From Deltaproteobacteria bacterium (lineage in GTDB: Bacteria; Desulfobacterota; Desulfarculia; Adiutricales; Adiutricaceae): a stretch of DNA of 38,669 nucleotides. The notes beneath the pieces were generated by a model. It was not told the origin of the DNA, searched no databases, and worked only from the letters and a program-made list of their open reading frames with translations. The DNA lies in assembly GCA_031265205.1 (NCBI GenBank), contig JAISCZ010000154.1:1-38669 (forward strand), read 5' to 3'. The translations under genes were made by a program, and so were the position numbers. Of this stretch, positions 29,272-38,298 are shown piece by piece (position 1 is the stretch's first letter; each line of letters starts with the position of its first letter).

Positions 29272-29480
29272 TAGCCTGTCAAATTTTCGCGGCGGCCTCC
29301 CTTAAACCCTAAGGGGGCCCCCAAGCCCCGCGATACCCTCGCTCGCCGCGCGGCTCGGGGCGGAGAAAGGCGAGGACGAGAAAGCGCGAGGGCATTGGGG
29401 AAAGGCTCTTGAGGCCGGACGGGGAAAAACCCCTGTCCTCAAGGGGCCTCAAATACCCGCCGCGCTCCTAACTCCCCCGC

Positions 29481-29733
29481 GCCCCAAGCGAGCGCTCCCA
29501 AAAGAAAGCTCCGGCGGGAAAGAGCGGTCGCCATGGGAAACCCAAACGCTCGACGCCAGAAAAAAAAGGCCCCCCCAGACATGCCGAAAGGGCCAAATCG
29601 TTAAACCTGATACGGGAAAAAATTTACTCTCTTTTCCCCTCCCCGCGCTTGTCAAATTTCGCGAGAGGGCTCCCTAGAGGGCCAGGGCCAAAAGCCACGC
29701 TAAAACCCTCGCTCGCCGCCCCGCGGCTCGCGG
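29481..29733. repeat. ~255-bp duplicated intergenic unit, copy 2
   Basis: The direct repeat of 29101-29360. It keeps the conserved core (29495-29553), a hairpin followed by eight T residues on the minus strand (29560-29594), TGTCAAATTTCGCG and ACCCTCGCTCGCCG. The hairpin loop and the AT-rich patch differ in sequence, but the design is kept. Confidence 0.8.
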
Positions 29734-30013
29734 CGATTCCCCGGCGAAATTTGAGGCTTTTACGATGAAGAAAGCGATACCCCTAAGGCCGCCACCAAAT
29801 TATTTCCGCGACTGAGCCTCGTTTTCGGATTGCTTTTCAGGCGATTCTCGCTATAATGGGTCAATCAACTTTCACGCCCGCGAGACCTTCAGTCCTAAAG
29901 TCCGCTTTTTGGGCGAAATTATCTTAATTTCGCGAAATCGCGTTTTTTAATTGCGGAATATTATCCAAAAAGCCACTCCCACGCCACATAATTTCACGCG
30001 CCGTGACCCTAAA

Positions 30014-31858
30014 ATGATACCCCATAAATTATACCGTCTTGAGCGTATTTACGAAAACGCTTTCAAACGCGCCTTTCCGCCGCTGAAAAAACTGTTAAAA
30101 TTCAGTTTTAATCGAAATTTTCTAAACGAGGAAATCCAGCCAGATTCTTGTCAAATTGATAAAGCGGAAAAAGCGATAATTTACGTTGAATACTGCGTAA
30201 ATGAAATTTTTGAGACGATAGCCGCCTCCGCCACGGAAGATAGGCCCCAAAACGCCGTCCTTTTACGCAGAGGCGTTGAGCTTCTCATTTTTTGGAGCGC
30301 TTTCATGGGCGAATTTAAAAGCGCCGAAAAATACTATAACGCTTTTTTAGCGCTATATCCCACGGATTCTATCAATATTTTCAAGTTTCTTTACGCGTAT
30401 TTCAAAATTGTTTTTTTCACCGAAAAAGACGGTTTAGACGACGCTATCGCGATTTTCCAAACAATTTCAGCCACCGCTATCCCCAAAAGACACCATTCAT
30501 TTTTTGCCTTAATGGCTTATTCTACCATTCTGTTATCCAAAAAGGCCCGAGATCTTACAAATTGCCTATTTTTTTACAAAAAATTAGTGGAAATAACCGA
30601 CGATTTCTATGATTTCGTAAAAAGCCATCGAGGCGTGACATTCACGTTGATTCAAGCGCCACGACAAAACATTGACGCGGGCGTCGGCGATAACCCCCCA
30701 AACGGCGAAGATATTTTACCAATTTCGCTCGCGATTAGTCTCGTTCCCCCTCCTCCGGAAACAAACGAGGGCAAAGAGGACAAAGAGGACAAAACGGAAA
30801 TCGCTCCTAAAAACGCGAATAACGTTTACGATGAAGATAACGCTATTGATATCTCCCGCGGAAATATTCATTCCGATATTTTAATTTCGACGCCTGACAA
30901 TTACGACAGAAACCCGAAGTTTTTTAACGATATTTTAGAAGAGATAGTTTTCATTCAGGCGAAATCTTTAGCCGCGTTAAGCCCCTTTTTGATTGAACGT
31001 GGATACGTAGGCGAAATCAATTCTTTCTTTGATAAAGTTACCTCCTATGAATTATCAGCTGATGGGAAACTCTCGATAAACTATTTGACCATGGCTATCT
31101 CAAACGCCTACGGCAAAAACGCCAGCGTAGATATATTGCCATTCGCCGAACGGTTCTGCCAAAAATGTTTCTCTTTTTTTACGGAAGACAGCGCCGCTGA
31201 TTTGGAAATTCACGCCTGTTTATTGTATCAACTCCACCTTACTTACTTCTATCTTACCATAAATAGAGAACCATCTCACGAACTTTCGCTCAAAGCGACG
31301 GAAAATTTTGAAAAACTCAAAAAAATAACGGTTACGACAAGAATCATTACGGATCTCAAAGCCAAAATGGCCACTAACGAAATCGCCCGAATTTGCGCCG
31401 CCGGAGAAAGCTCAGAATCTTCCCGCGAAACTCTCAATTTTCTTCTCTCGCTGAAAGCGATAACGGACGATGACAAATATAAAACCATCTCTGATGAAAA
31501 ATCGCTAACTGAGCAAAAATTGATGGGATATCATAACGCGATCAGAGGATTGCTCATGAAAAATAAAATCGAGGACGCCACGTCTTTATTCTGGGAAAGC
31601 GTTAAGCATAAATTGAATTACCCTGATAATAATTCACGAAAATCTAAGATTATCGCACAATTCGTCAATTATTTTCTTAGCGACGCCACTTTTGACAAAG
31701 ACAAAGCCCCTGAGTTCTTTCATTTAATTAAAATTGACTCCAATACGCCAGATGATATCATCGCGCTACGGGATCGATTGTCCGAAAAAATCAAGTTCGT
31801 TTTTTTTAGGCGCAATTTACTCGCCGCTTTATTTAAATTCAACAAATCCCTTTACTAA
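30014..31858 (+). CDS. Orphan 614-residue helical protein, function unknown
   Basis: I do not recognise this family. The protein looks soluble and almost wholly alpha-helical, with no signal peptide or membrane segment. Some helix pairs resemble TPR/Sel1-like repeats (MGEFKSAEKYYNAFLALYP near residue 100; LMGYHNAIRGLLMKNKIEDA near 500). Residues ~235-300 form a low-complexity acidic linker (GKEDKEDKTEIAP). The DNA is much more AT-rich than its neighbours, like the AbiE genes, suggesting foreign origin. I chose the ATG at 30014; a TTG at 29951 would add 21 residues. There is no clear ribosome binding site and no operon partner. A 1.8-kb frame without stops in AT-rich DNA is strong evidence that it is a real gene. 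Confidence 0.8.
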   Translation: MIPHKLYRLERIYENAFKRAFPPLKKLLKFSFNRNFLNEEIQPDSCQIDKAEKAIIYVEYCVNEIFETIAASATEDRPQNAVLLRRGVELLIFWSAFMGEFKSAEKYYNAFLALYPTDSINIFKFLYAYFKIVFFTEKDGLDDAIAIFQTISATAIPKRHHSFFALMAYSTILLSKKARDLTNCLFFYKKLVEITDDFYDFVKSHRGVTFTLIQAPRQNIDAGVGDNPPNGEDILPISLAISLVPPPPETNEGKEDKEDKTEIAPKNANNVYDEDNAIDISRGNIHSDILISTPDNYDRNPKFFNDILEEIVFIQAKSLAALSPFLIERGYVGEINSFFDKVTSYELSADGKLSINYLTMAISNAYGKNASVDILPFAERFCQKCFSFFTEDSAADLEIHACLLYQLHLTYFYLTINREPSHELSLKATENFEKLKKITVTTRIITDLKAKMATNEIARICAAGESSESSRETLNFLLSLKAITDDDKYKTISDEKSLTEQKLMGYHNAIRGLLMKNKIEDATSLFWESVKHKLNYPDNNSRKSKIIAQFVNYFLSDATFDKDKAPEFFHLIKIDSNTPDDIIALRDRLSEKIKFVFFRRNLLAALFKFNKSLY

Positions 31859-32038
31859 CGCGCTAGCGTCGCGACTCAATCGCGCTTCGCTTCCTCACGT
31901 GACGCTTTTCATTTATTACGCGCGCGATTGACGGCACGCGGTCGCGTGTCGTTATGAAAAACGCCCCACTTTTCCAACAAAGCGCTTTTTAGGTTGTCAT
32001 TTAACTTAAAAAAGATGGGCAAACGAAGTTCAATTTTG

Positions 32039-32044
32039 TATAAT
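32039..32044 (+). promoter_or_regulatory. -10 box upstream of the Panacea gene
   Basis: A perfect TATAAT lies 61 bases before the ATG at 32105. The -35 region (about 32016-32021, TGGGCA) is a poor match. The gene also has a consensus ribosome binding site, AAGGAGG, at about 32092-32098. Confidence 0.5.
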
Positions 32045-32104
32045 GGGCCCGCGCCTCACTCCCGCGCGCGGTCTTTATAGCCATTTAACCCAAGGAGGTT
32101 AGCC

Positions 32105-32678
32105 ATGACGGACAACCACAAGCGGATTTATAATTCCGCGATCGCCGTGGCTAACTGGTTTATTGAAATGAATCGGACGGATCCACGCGATCTAACCCAC
32201 TTAAAAATCCAAAAAACGCTCTATTTCGCCCAAGGTTGGCGTCTGGCTCATTTTGGCTACCCCTTATTTGAAGACCCCATCGAAGCCTGGAAGCATGGCC
32301 CAGTGGCGCGCTCCGTTTATCGAGAACACAGTTCTTACTCGAAAAACGACAACAAAACCCTAATTAATTGAAGGCTATACGCTTAATGGCTTTGATTATG
32401 AGGCTCTGGGCGCGCCGAAAACGCGGTTCTCCCATGATAAGGCCAAAAATTTAACGCGGTCAGTCTGGAGCGCCTACGCCAAGTAAAGCGCTTGGGATCT
32501 TGGCGCCATAACCCACGCCAAAGACTCTCCATGGGACAAAGAAGCTAATTGTCTGGCTAATCGTAACGCGGCTACTGATAATGAGTGGTATGGGGATTAT
32601 TATGACCTAATTATCCCCATCGAACTCATGAAATCCTATTTCAAATTATATATTCCGCGAGATAATTCGCGTAAATGA
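32105..32678 (+). pseudogene. Panacea-domain (DUF4065) protein, frameshifted with an internal stop
   Basis: Panacea proteins are small helical antitoxins that neutralise many unrelated toxins and are often phage- or mobile-element-borne. The first 88 codons are intact and typical (LTHLKIQKTLYFAQGWRLAH, then DPIEAWKHGPVARSVY). A stop at 32369 follows a one-base shift. The next frame continues the family: EGYTLNGFDYEALG, then VWSAYAK, a TAA, and SAWDLGAITHAKDSPWDKEA, ending at the TGA at 32676. So one frameshift and one nonsense codon disrupt an otherwise complete ~190-residue protein. The promoter and ribosome binding site are still strong, suggesting recent inactivation. No toxin partner was recognised downstream. 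Confidence 0.88.
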
Positions 32679-33284
32679 CCCCAATAAGCTTAAGCTTACG
32701 CGCGCGCTCCCCGCCAACGATTAACTCCCGCCCGCTAAAGCCGAAGAACGCGTTTTCGGTTCGCGGAAATTTTAAGAAACAATTCTTCCTTAAACTCAAA
32801 TACAACCTCAGCCTACGCTAAATTAACTCTAGCCATGAACTGAATATTGAGGGACTTAAAAAGCAAGTTAAAAAACTATCCTTTCAAAAAAATTAGCGGC
32901 CTTGAAAACGCCAATATGAATTTGGCTATACGTTCATTTTGATTCAAGGATAATCCGAGTAATGTCAACTAAACCTACGCATGGCCTTTTTCCGCGAGCC
33001 CCAGCGCCGGGCGCGCCGGCCCGGCCACCGGCCCGGCCAAAGGGCGCGCCCGGGCGCCCTTAGCCTTTTCCCGCCGCCAAGGAGCGCGCCTCTTTTCCCC
33101 TGGCCCGAGCCTTTAAGGCCCAAGCGCCCCCCGCGCCTTTAAAGGCTCGCGCCCGCTCGCTCGCTCTTTTCCCTTGCTTTCCGCCGCTCTCCAAGCGCTA
33201 TAATCTCTTTTCCCCGCGCGGCGGGGATCTCATTTTCCGGGGGCCGCCCTCCTCGCTCCCCCTTTTCCCGCGAAAGCCCATCCC
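32679..33284. other. Gene-free region after the Panacea pseudogene
   Basis: The first 300 bases are AT-rich and may be decayed coding DNA: one plus-strand frame reads KLTLAMN, stop, then ILRDLKSKLKNYPFKKISGL near 32815-32910, but no family was recognised. From about 33000 the sequence turns GC-rich with inverted GGCCGGG/CCCGGCC motifs, leading into the EamA gene. Confidence 0.45.
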
Positions 33285-34184
33285 ATGACCTTCCCACGGC
33301 GCCGACAGCTTTGGGGCGTGACGCTCACCATGTCCGCGGCCCTCTTTTTCGCGCTCAAAACCATCCTGGCCAAACTCGCCTACCTCCAGGGCGCCGCTCC
33401 CTTGGAGCTGCTCGCCCTCCGGATGCTTGTCGCGGGCTCCATCTTTGGGGCCATCGCCGGCGTTAACCTGGCCCGTGGCCGCTGGAAGCTTGACCTCTCC
33501 CCAAAACAGTGGGCCCTGATCCTCCTTTTGGGGGTCGGCGGCTATTATCTCTGCTCTTTTTTGGATTTCGCGGGCCTATATTATATCGACGCCTCCCTGG
33601 GGCGCATGATCCTTTTCCTCTACCCCACCCTGGTGGTCCTCATTAACGCCTTTCTCGCCAAGAGCGCTATCTCCCGCTCCACGCTCCTGGCCCTCTTCGT
33701 TTCTTACGCGGGCCTCTTTTTAATGGTTTCGCCGAACCTGAAAATCGACCCCGACCTCAATTTCTGGAAAGGATCCAGCTTAGTTTTCCTTTCCGCCCTG
33801 ATTTACGCCTTTTACCTCACCGGGGTGGACTGGTTTTTTAGGCGCGCGCCGATGGCTTTCTTCATCTCCATAACGATGTTAGTTTCCACCGCGGCCGTTT
33901 TAGTCAATTACGCGCTCGTTCGGGATTTTTCCGCCCTTTTCGCCCTAAACGGAGAGATCTACGTTTACGCCCTTCTCTTAGGGGTCTTCGCGACCGTGAT
34001 TCCCGTATACGCCATGAGCCTGGGGATAGCCCTCATCGGCGCCTCCAAAGCCGCCATGTACAACATGATCGGCCCCATCGCGACCTTAATTATGGGCGCC
34101 GTCTTCCTCAGCGAGCGCCTAGGTCCCGTCGAAATCATGGGCATGGCCCTCATCCTCTTGGGGGTTACGCGGATTCGCGGATAG
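33285..34184 (+). CDS. EamA-family (DMT superfamily) transporter
   Basis: A 299-residue inner-membrane protein of the drug/metabolite transporter superfamily. About ten hydrophobic helices are arranged as two EamA repeats (about 12-143 and 158-297). The first repeat begins WGVTLTMSAALFFALKTILAKLAYLQG and includes the Arg of ALRMLVAGSIF. The second ends with MYNMIGPIATLIMGAVFLSERLG, then EIMGMALILLGV, which is the usual closing motif. Such carriers export or import amino acids, nucleotides or other small molecules; the substrate cannot be told from sequence. It is a single gene without an obvious partner, intact and GC-rich like the core genome. Confidence 0.92.
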   Translation: MTFPRRRQLWGVTLTMSAALFFALKTILAKLAYLQGAAPLELLALRMLVAGSIFGAIAGVNLARGRWKLDLSPKQWALILLLGVGGYYLCSFLDFAGLYYIDASLGRMILFLYPTLVVLINAFLAKSAISRSTLLALFVSYAGLFLMVSPNLKIDPDLNFWKGSSLVFLSALIYAFYLTGVDWFFRRAPMAFFISITMLVSTAAVLVNYALVRDFSALFALNGEIYVYALLLGVFATVIPVYAMSLGIALIGASKAAMYNMIGPIATLIMGAVFLSERLGPVEIMGMALILLGVTRIRG

Positions 34185-34299
34185 CCTCCCGCGCTCAAAG
34201 GCGATCCTTCGCCTTTTCCTCTCCCGCTGATCTTTAAAGACCTTAAGGACACGCTTGAAAGTCTCCATGCCTTGGACCCGGGAGTCCCCGGAAAACAAC

Positions 34300-34501
34300 T
34301 TAAATGAGCGCGTAAAGATCCTTCGCCGTATCAAGTAGACGGGCCCGCCTCTGATTGGTCTTGATAGCGCCAAAAATATCGTATCCCGAACCTGGTTTCA
34401 GATACTTAGCGGTCATTTCGGCGGGTATGAGAGCGAAGGCTTCGTCGATGATTTTTTTGAATCGTTCCAAGAAGCTCTTGATGTTTGTCGTATCCGTTCA
34501 C
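34300..34501 (-). pseudogene. C-terminal fragment of an unrecognised protein
   Basis: On the minus strand, a frame with no start codon reads SFLERFKKIIDEAFALIPAE, then MTAKYLKPGSGYDIFGAIKT and NQRRARLLDTAKDLYALI before the TAA at 34302-34300. The composition is protein-like and the frame is preceded by a stop. It looks like the tail of a larger gene whose body is gone. A transposase is possible but I could not assign it. It abuts the 10-bp tandem repeat at 34527-34576. Confidence 0.5.
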
Positions 34502-34526
34502 CTAGGGGGTGGACGAGGGTTGAGGG

Positions 34527-34576
34527 ACTGGCAGGAGCTGGTTGAGGCTGGTTAGGGCTGGCTGGGGTGGGTGGGG
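34527..34576. repeat. 10-bp tandem repeat, five units
   Basis: Units GACTGGCAGG, GCTGGTTGAG, GCTGGTTAGG, GCTGGCTGGG and GTGGGTGGGG follow one another (the first with an offset A). The run is strongly G-rich on the plus strand and could form a quadruplex. It separates the fragment at 34300-34501 from the dispersed repeat copy 2. Confidence 0.7.
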
Positions 34577-34595
34577 GAGCTAAATTGTAAACGTT

Positions 34596-34685
34596 CAGCG
34601 CGCCTGTTTCTTTAAGCAATGTCCTGCCCTGATCTTCATCGCGAAATCGCGAACCCCTCGTTGACTTTTTGCGGTTTCGTCATGT
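34596..34685 (+). repeat. Dispersed ~90-bp repeat, copy 2
   Basis: Begins CAGCGCGCCTGTTTCTTTAA, continues with GATCTTCATCGCGA and CGTTGACTTTTTGCG, and ends GTTTCGTCAT. It is in the same orientation as copy 1 at 8246-8331. Here it lies about 70 bases beyond the stop of a minus-strand AAA-ATPase gene. Confidence 0.8.
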
Positions 34686-34757
34686 CAATTAGGCGCCACA
34701 TCGGACCCACTGACCTCGGCGATCGCGTTTCCTCGGAAAGCCAATAAATATCAGGCG

Positions 34758-36425
34758 CTAGTATTCCACGAACCGAGCGGCCACTCTGTCACGCCCCCGG
34801 ACCGCCAGGGCAAGGCATATCACCTTACGGCCCGCGGCTCTGAAAGGCGCGCCGTAATCTTTTTCCTTTATCCGCGCTACCGCTTCATCGAGGGCGTCGG
34901 ATAAGTCCTTCTCCTCGCGAATCTTGTCGTCATCGTTTTCATTCCGGTCGATTTTGAGGTATTTCACCTCGATAACCACGCGAATCCTGTCGCTGACGAT
35001 CACGGCCATGTCCGACCCGCCTCGGGAGCTGTGAGTCTGTCCCAGGACCTCAAGGCCCGTGGCGATAAAGGCCGCCTGAAGCGCGGCATGATAATGTTTT
35101 TCCGAAGGATCGCGCTGTTCGTAAGAAATTGCGGAAAGAAGGCCCCGCAAGAGATTGACCGTGTCCTCGACATTGGCGTCCAATAAAGCGGTTGGGAAAT
35201 TTTTCGCGAAATTGCTAAAAAAAATGTCTTTCGGGTCGAACGCGTCCTGGAAAAGGGAAGCCTTGAAATCCAGTTCGACTTCCTTGTTAGGCGTTTTGAA
35301 AGAGAAAGTATCGACATTGGTAATTTCGCCGTTTAAAAGTTTCCTCCCGGTAATTTTGCTCGCGATTGTCAGATAGCCGCAGTGAAAAAGGATGGGAAAC
35401 GCCTTGACGCTGGAGAGTTCTGATTTTCTGATTTCGTAGGAGGTATACCCGTCCAGGCTCGGTTGAATGTAATCCAGCGGATTCTCCCTGGCAAGGACGG
35501 CCAGGTGGGACGGTTTGCCTGAAAGGGGCCAGTAGGTGTCAAATTTGTTCAAAAGGAAAAAAGTGAATATTGAGTACGGGTTCAGGATATTTTCAGAGCC
35601 GAGCCAGTTGTAACCATCGTACCATTCAAGGATCTTAGCCATGAGTTCCTCAAAGCCGGCGTCACGATGGATTCCGCCATCATCTTTCAATGAAGCGAGA
35701 GCCTCAGGGAATCTGTCCTTGAAATAGACGGCGAGTTCATCAGGGGTTATACCGCAGATTCCAGCGTATTTAGGATTGAGCGAGATATCTCGGAAGTTGT
35801 TCGGCCCGGAATCCAGCGAGGTCATGGCAAACCTGGTAATTCCAGTGACGAAAGCGAAGTGGATGTACTCGATGTTAGTTTTCATGGCTTGGTAAAAACC
35901 ATGCAGGACATCCCGGTTGGATTCGGCAAGTTCCCTGTTGGACATATACGTTGTTACCGGGGAATCGTACTCATCCACCAGGATGACCACGGAGGCGCCG
36001 TACTTGACGTACATGCGTTTCAGAAGCTGTCCCAGCATCTCGTCATAAGAATTGGCGGTCAAGATTATTCCGTTTTCTTCCGCCATCTCCTTCAGCTTGA
36101 ACTCGAGCCTGTCGGCAAGGTCATCAGGCGTCTTTAACTTGGCGTAGGACATGGTGAATTTCAGCGTCGGATGCTTCTCGAAATCGTAGTCGCTTCGGTC
36201 GATCCACAGGCCCTTGAAGAGGTCCCGGTCGCCCCGGAACAGTTCTTGTATGGTACTTAAGAGAAGCGTCTTTCCAAAACGCCTAGGACGCGACAGGAAG
36301 CAACAATTGAAATCGTCAATATTAAGCATTCTGTAAATATATTCGGTCTTATCAACATAGAGAACATTCCTATTTCAAATATCCCTAAATGTCCGATCGC
36401 TTAAAGATAATTTCTTCTGTCGCAT
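34758..36425 (-). pseudogene. AAA-ATPase-like / PD-(D/E)XK protein with in-frame TGA at codon 17
   Basis: The original start is the ATG at 36425 behind an excellent GAGGAGG. It reads MRQKKLSLSDRTFRDI, then TGA (36377-36375), then NRNVLYVDKTEYIYR and the rest of the family. Relatives read FREIRE...YVDKTEY through here, so the TGA looks like a CGA-to-TGA nonsense change. After it the frame is open for 538 codons: Walker A SRPRRFGKT, Walker B VVILVDEYDSP, NFRDISLNPKYAGICGIT, WYDGYNW, and a C-terminal nuclease core with GGSDMAV and VVIEVKY, all intact. Restart at the ATG at 36329 would give 523 residues and keep Walker A but lose the YVDKTEY segment. This family is thought to be a selfish or defence-type nuclease; its exact role is unknown. 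Confidence 0.85.
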
Positions 36426-36841
36426 ATTTCCTCCTCGACAATTATTGTTCTCATGAGGAGACGAGGCTCGCTCGCCTCCGCGATAACGTCGCGCGCGAGA
36501 CCGCCGACGAACTTAGCCTTGAAAACCTGACAAACAATACTTATATCGCGTTTCGCCTAGCGCGCGCAAGCTCCGCGTATCCTGGTATCCTGGCGTCCCT
36601 AGCCTCTCGATCGGCGCCACTGGGCGTGGCGGCCGCCGGTACCCCTCCGCCAGTGGACGGCCGAATCCCCAAGTCTTAAAACCGAATCCGGCGCGGGGAC
36701 GGCAACGAAACCGACCCCGGTCTCGCGAGCCGGGTTCCTGTCACGGCCTCTCAGGATACCCCGCCCGTTCCCCCAGCTCCGAGCGCGACCTCCCCACCTC
36801 GTCTGTCTCCCGGCGTTCGCCCCCCGCGCCGCCCTCCAGCC

Positions 36842-37000
36842 TTAGCCTGCCCAGACCCTGGGCGTCTTATGGATTTTTCGCCTCCCCAAAGTCCACGCCC
36901 ACGGGCCGCCTGGCGCCTTCGGATTGAACGACACGAGCCACCAGTCGCGGTCAGGCGCTGAAAAGCGGGTTTCATCGTAATTTTCGCGCGACGCGATCAT
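36842..37000 (-). pseudogene. Trp-rich C-terminal coding remnant
   Basis: Minus-strand frame: MIASRENYDETRFSAPDRDW, WLVSFNPKAPGGPWAWTLG, ending RKIHKTPRVWAG before a stop at 36844-36842. The frame stays open upstream for about 20 codons (ETESSDGDLAGRSGGPE). The composition is protein-like (Trp, Tyr, Asn, Phe in a GC-rich setting), but the family was not recognised. The GPWAWTLGRRK segment weakly resembles GRWAWGARKA in the remnant at 37793-38260. Confidence 0.4.
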
Positions 37001-37792
37001 TTCAGGCCCGCCGCTCCTCCCGGCCAGATCGCCGTCTGACGATTCGGTCTCGCCGACCGCCAGACGCGGGCGCCCTTGAGCGTGGCTTCCTTTCGCGGGC
37101 GTAACCTAAGCCCACTCCTCCGATGAGCGCGCTCCAGACGATATCGCTTTCGAAAAGGTCAGCGCCGGCGGGAGATTGGCCCCGCGCCGTTCCGACCGTG
37201 ACGAAGCGAAGCCGAGAACCGCCGCGAAACCCCGCCGCTCGCGTGGACGGATGCCAACTTGTTAACCATCCCGCCGCGGGTGACGGTCGTCCGCCACTAA
37301 GGCGCCCCGTCTGAGCTCTGAGCCGGTCCCTTGACAGCCAGGGGCGCCCGGGCGCCGTCCTATTAAGCGCGCCGCCGGCGCCGATGAACCATCCGCTCGA
37401 AACGAGCGCGACGGATGGCGAGGACGCCACGCCGTCCTGTTCCAGCGAGCCCGCGGAGACATCTATCCCTTCCGGTCTGGAGTCCGTCATCAGGAACGAG
37501 CGCGGTCCGTCCAGAGACGAGGCGGAATAAGTCACGACTGTCGAGCGATCGGACCTAGCGGAGACCCCATACGGAACCCACGGTCGAGGAAGATCTTGAC
37601 GGGAGGAAGACGCCACGCCGCCGTACCGGGACCGCCGGAGACCAATCAGGCGCCTGCCCTTGAGCTCGTCCATCCCGACCCTTTCAGGGCTCTCCGGGAC
37701 ATGCGGGCGCTTGGGGGGGCTTCTGGTGGAGGGAAGCGCGGCTCCCAACGCGCGCGACGCCTCCTTCCTCCGCTCGTAAAGTATCGACCTTC

Positions 37793-38260
37793 TCAACGGA
37801 TATTTCCCCAAATATCCTTATCCATCTCGCTTCTCCATCGAATCTCATGAAGAGCGGCCAGGCTCAAGTCCTCACGCCGTCGGACGCGGAAAGATCCCCG
37901 GAGGGCGATTGCCTGGCTCCCTCCACGATATAGCCGCGTCCCAGCGCGCGCCAAGATGGCGGGCGCGCTCGCCGGTATCCGTTCACGGGCCGCGAGGTAG
38001 TTAAGCCGGCGCGCCCCTCCGCGCGGACAACAAGCGCTCTCTCCCATTAACGCCTCATCCATCCAGGTCCTCCAGCCTTCCCAGGCTTTTCAATCCCACC
38101 AGGTCTCCAGGGCGACAGGCGTCCAGTCCCAAAGCGCCTCCAGCCACTCAGTCGCCCTCCCCGCGCGCCAGATGGTTGGAGCCGCCTTCCTCGCGCCCCA
38201 CGCCCACCGACCATCGTACACCGCCAAATAGAACTTATAGGCTTTTCCGTCGGCGCCAAA
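37793..38260 (-). pseudogene. Trp-rich coding remnant with an internal TGA
   Basis: Minus-strand frame: FGADGKAYKFYLAVYDGRWA, WGARKAAPTIWRAG, EWLEALWDWTPVALETWWD, then TGA (38092-38090), then KAWEGWRTWMDEALM, running on to a stop at 37795-37793. A TAG precedes it at 38263-38261. The Trp-rich pattern on both sides of the TGA suggests one former protein. The family is unknown. Confidence 0.4.
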
Positions 38261-38298
38261 CTATCCCATGAGCGCGCCTTAAACGTTACGCTAATATC

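Larger units (their letters stand above)
29101..29360. repeat. ~255-bp duplicated intergenic unit, copy 1
   Basis: Within this unit 29115-29173 is nearly identical to 29495-29553 (core AAAGAAAGCTCCGGCGGGAA, then AGAGCGGTCGC and ATGGGAAACCCAAA). The order of parts is the same in both copies: conserved core, G/C-run hairpin, AT-rich patch, TGTCAAATTT, then ACCCTCGCTCGCCG. The unit is tandem with a ~120-bp gap. Confidence 0.8.
28705..30013. other. 1.3-kb gene-free region with a duplicated unit
   Basis: No supported gene. Frames on both strands are composition artefacts. The region includes a T-run right after the hisD stop, two copies of a ~255-bp unit (29101-29360 and 29481-29733), and an AT-rich run just upstream of the orphan gene at 30014. 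A long minus-strand frame (28339-29214) overlaps hisD and is rejected. Confidence 0.6.
36426..38298. other. 1.9-kb region of decayed coding DNA
   Basis: No intact gene. Long frames such as 37002-37811 (minus) are Arg/Ser/Gly-rich and unrecognised, but shorter minus-strand segments look like real protein broken by shifts and stops (36842-37000 and 37793-38260). Inverted AT-rich patches near 36520-36550 may hold the promoter of the AAA-ATPase gene. Confidence 0.5.

Noticed and set aside
36375..36377. Selenocysteine or recoded UGA in the AAA-ATPase gene
   Set aside because: The codon is not at a catalytic or redox position in the family, and UGA is used as a normal stop in neighbouring genes; a nonsense change is simpler.
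37002..37811. A 269-codon minus-strand frame
   Set aside because: Ser/Arg/Gly-rich throughout with no recognised motif. Parts may be decayed coding DNA, but not as one intact gene.
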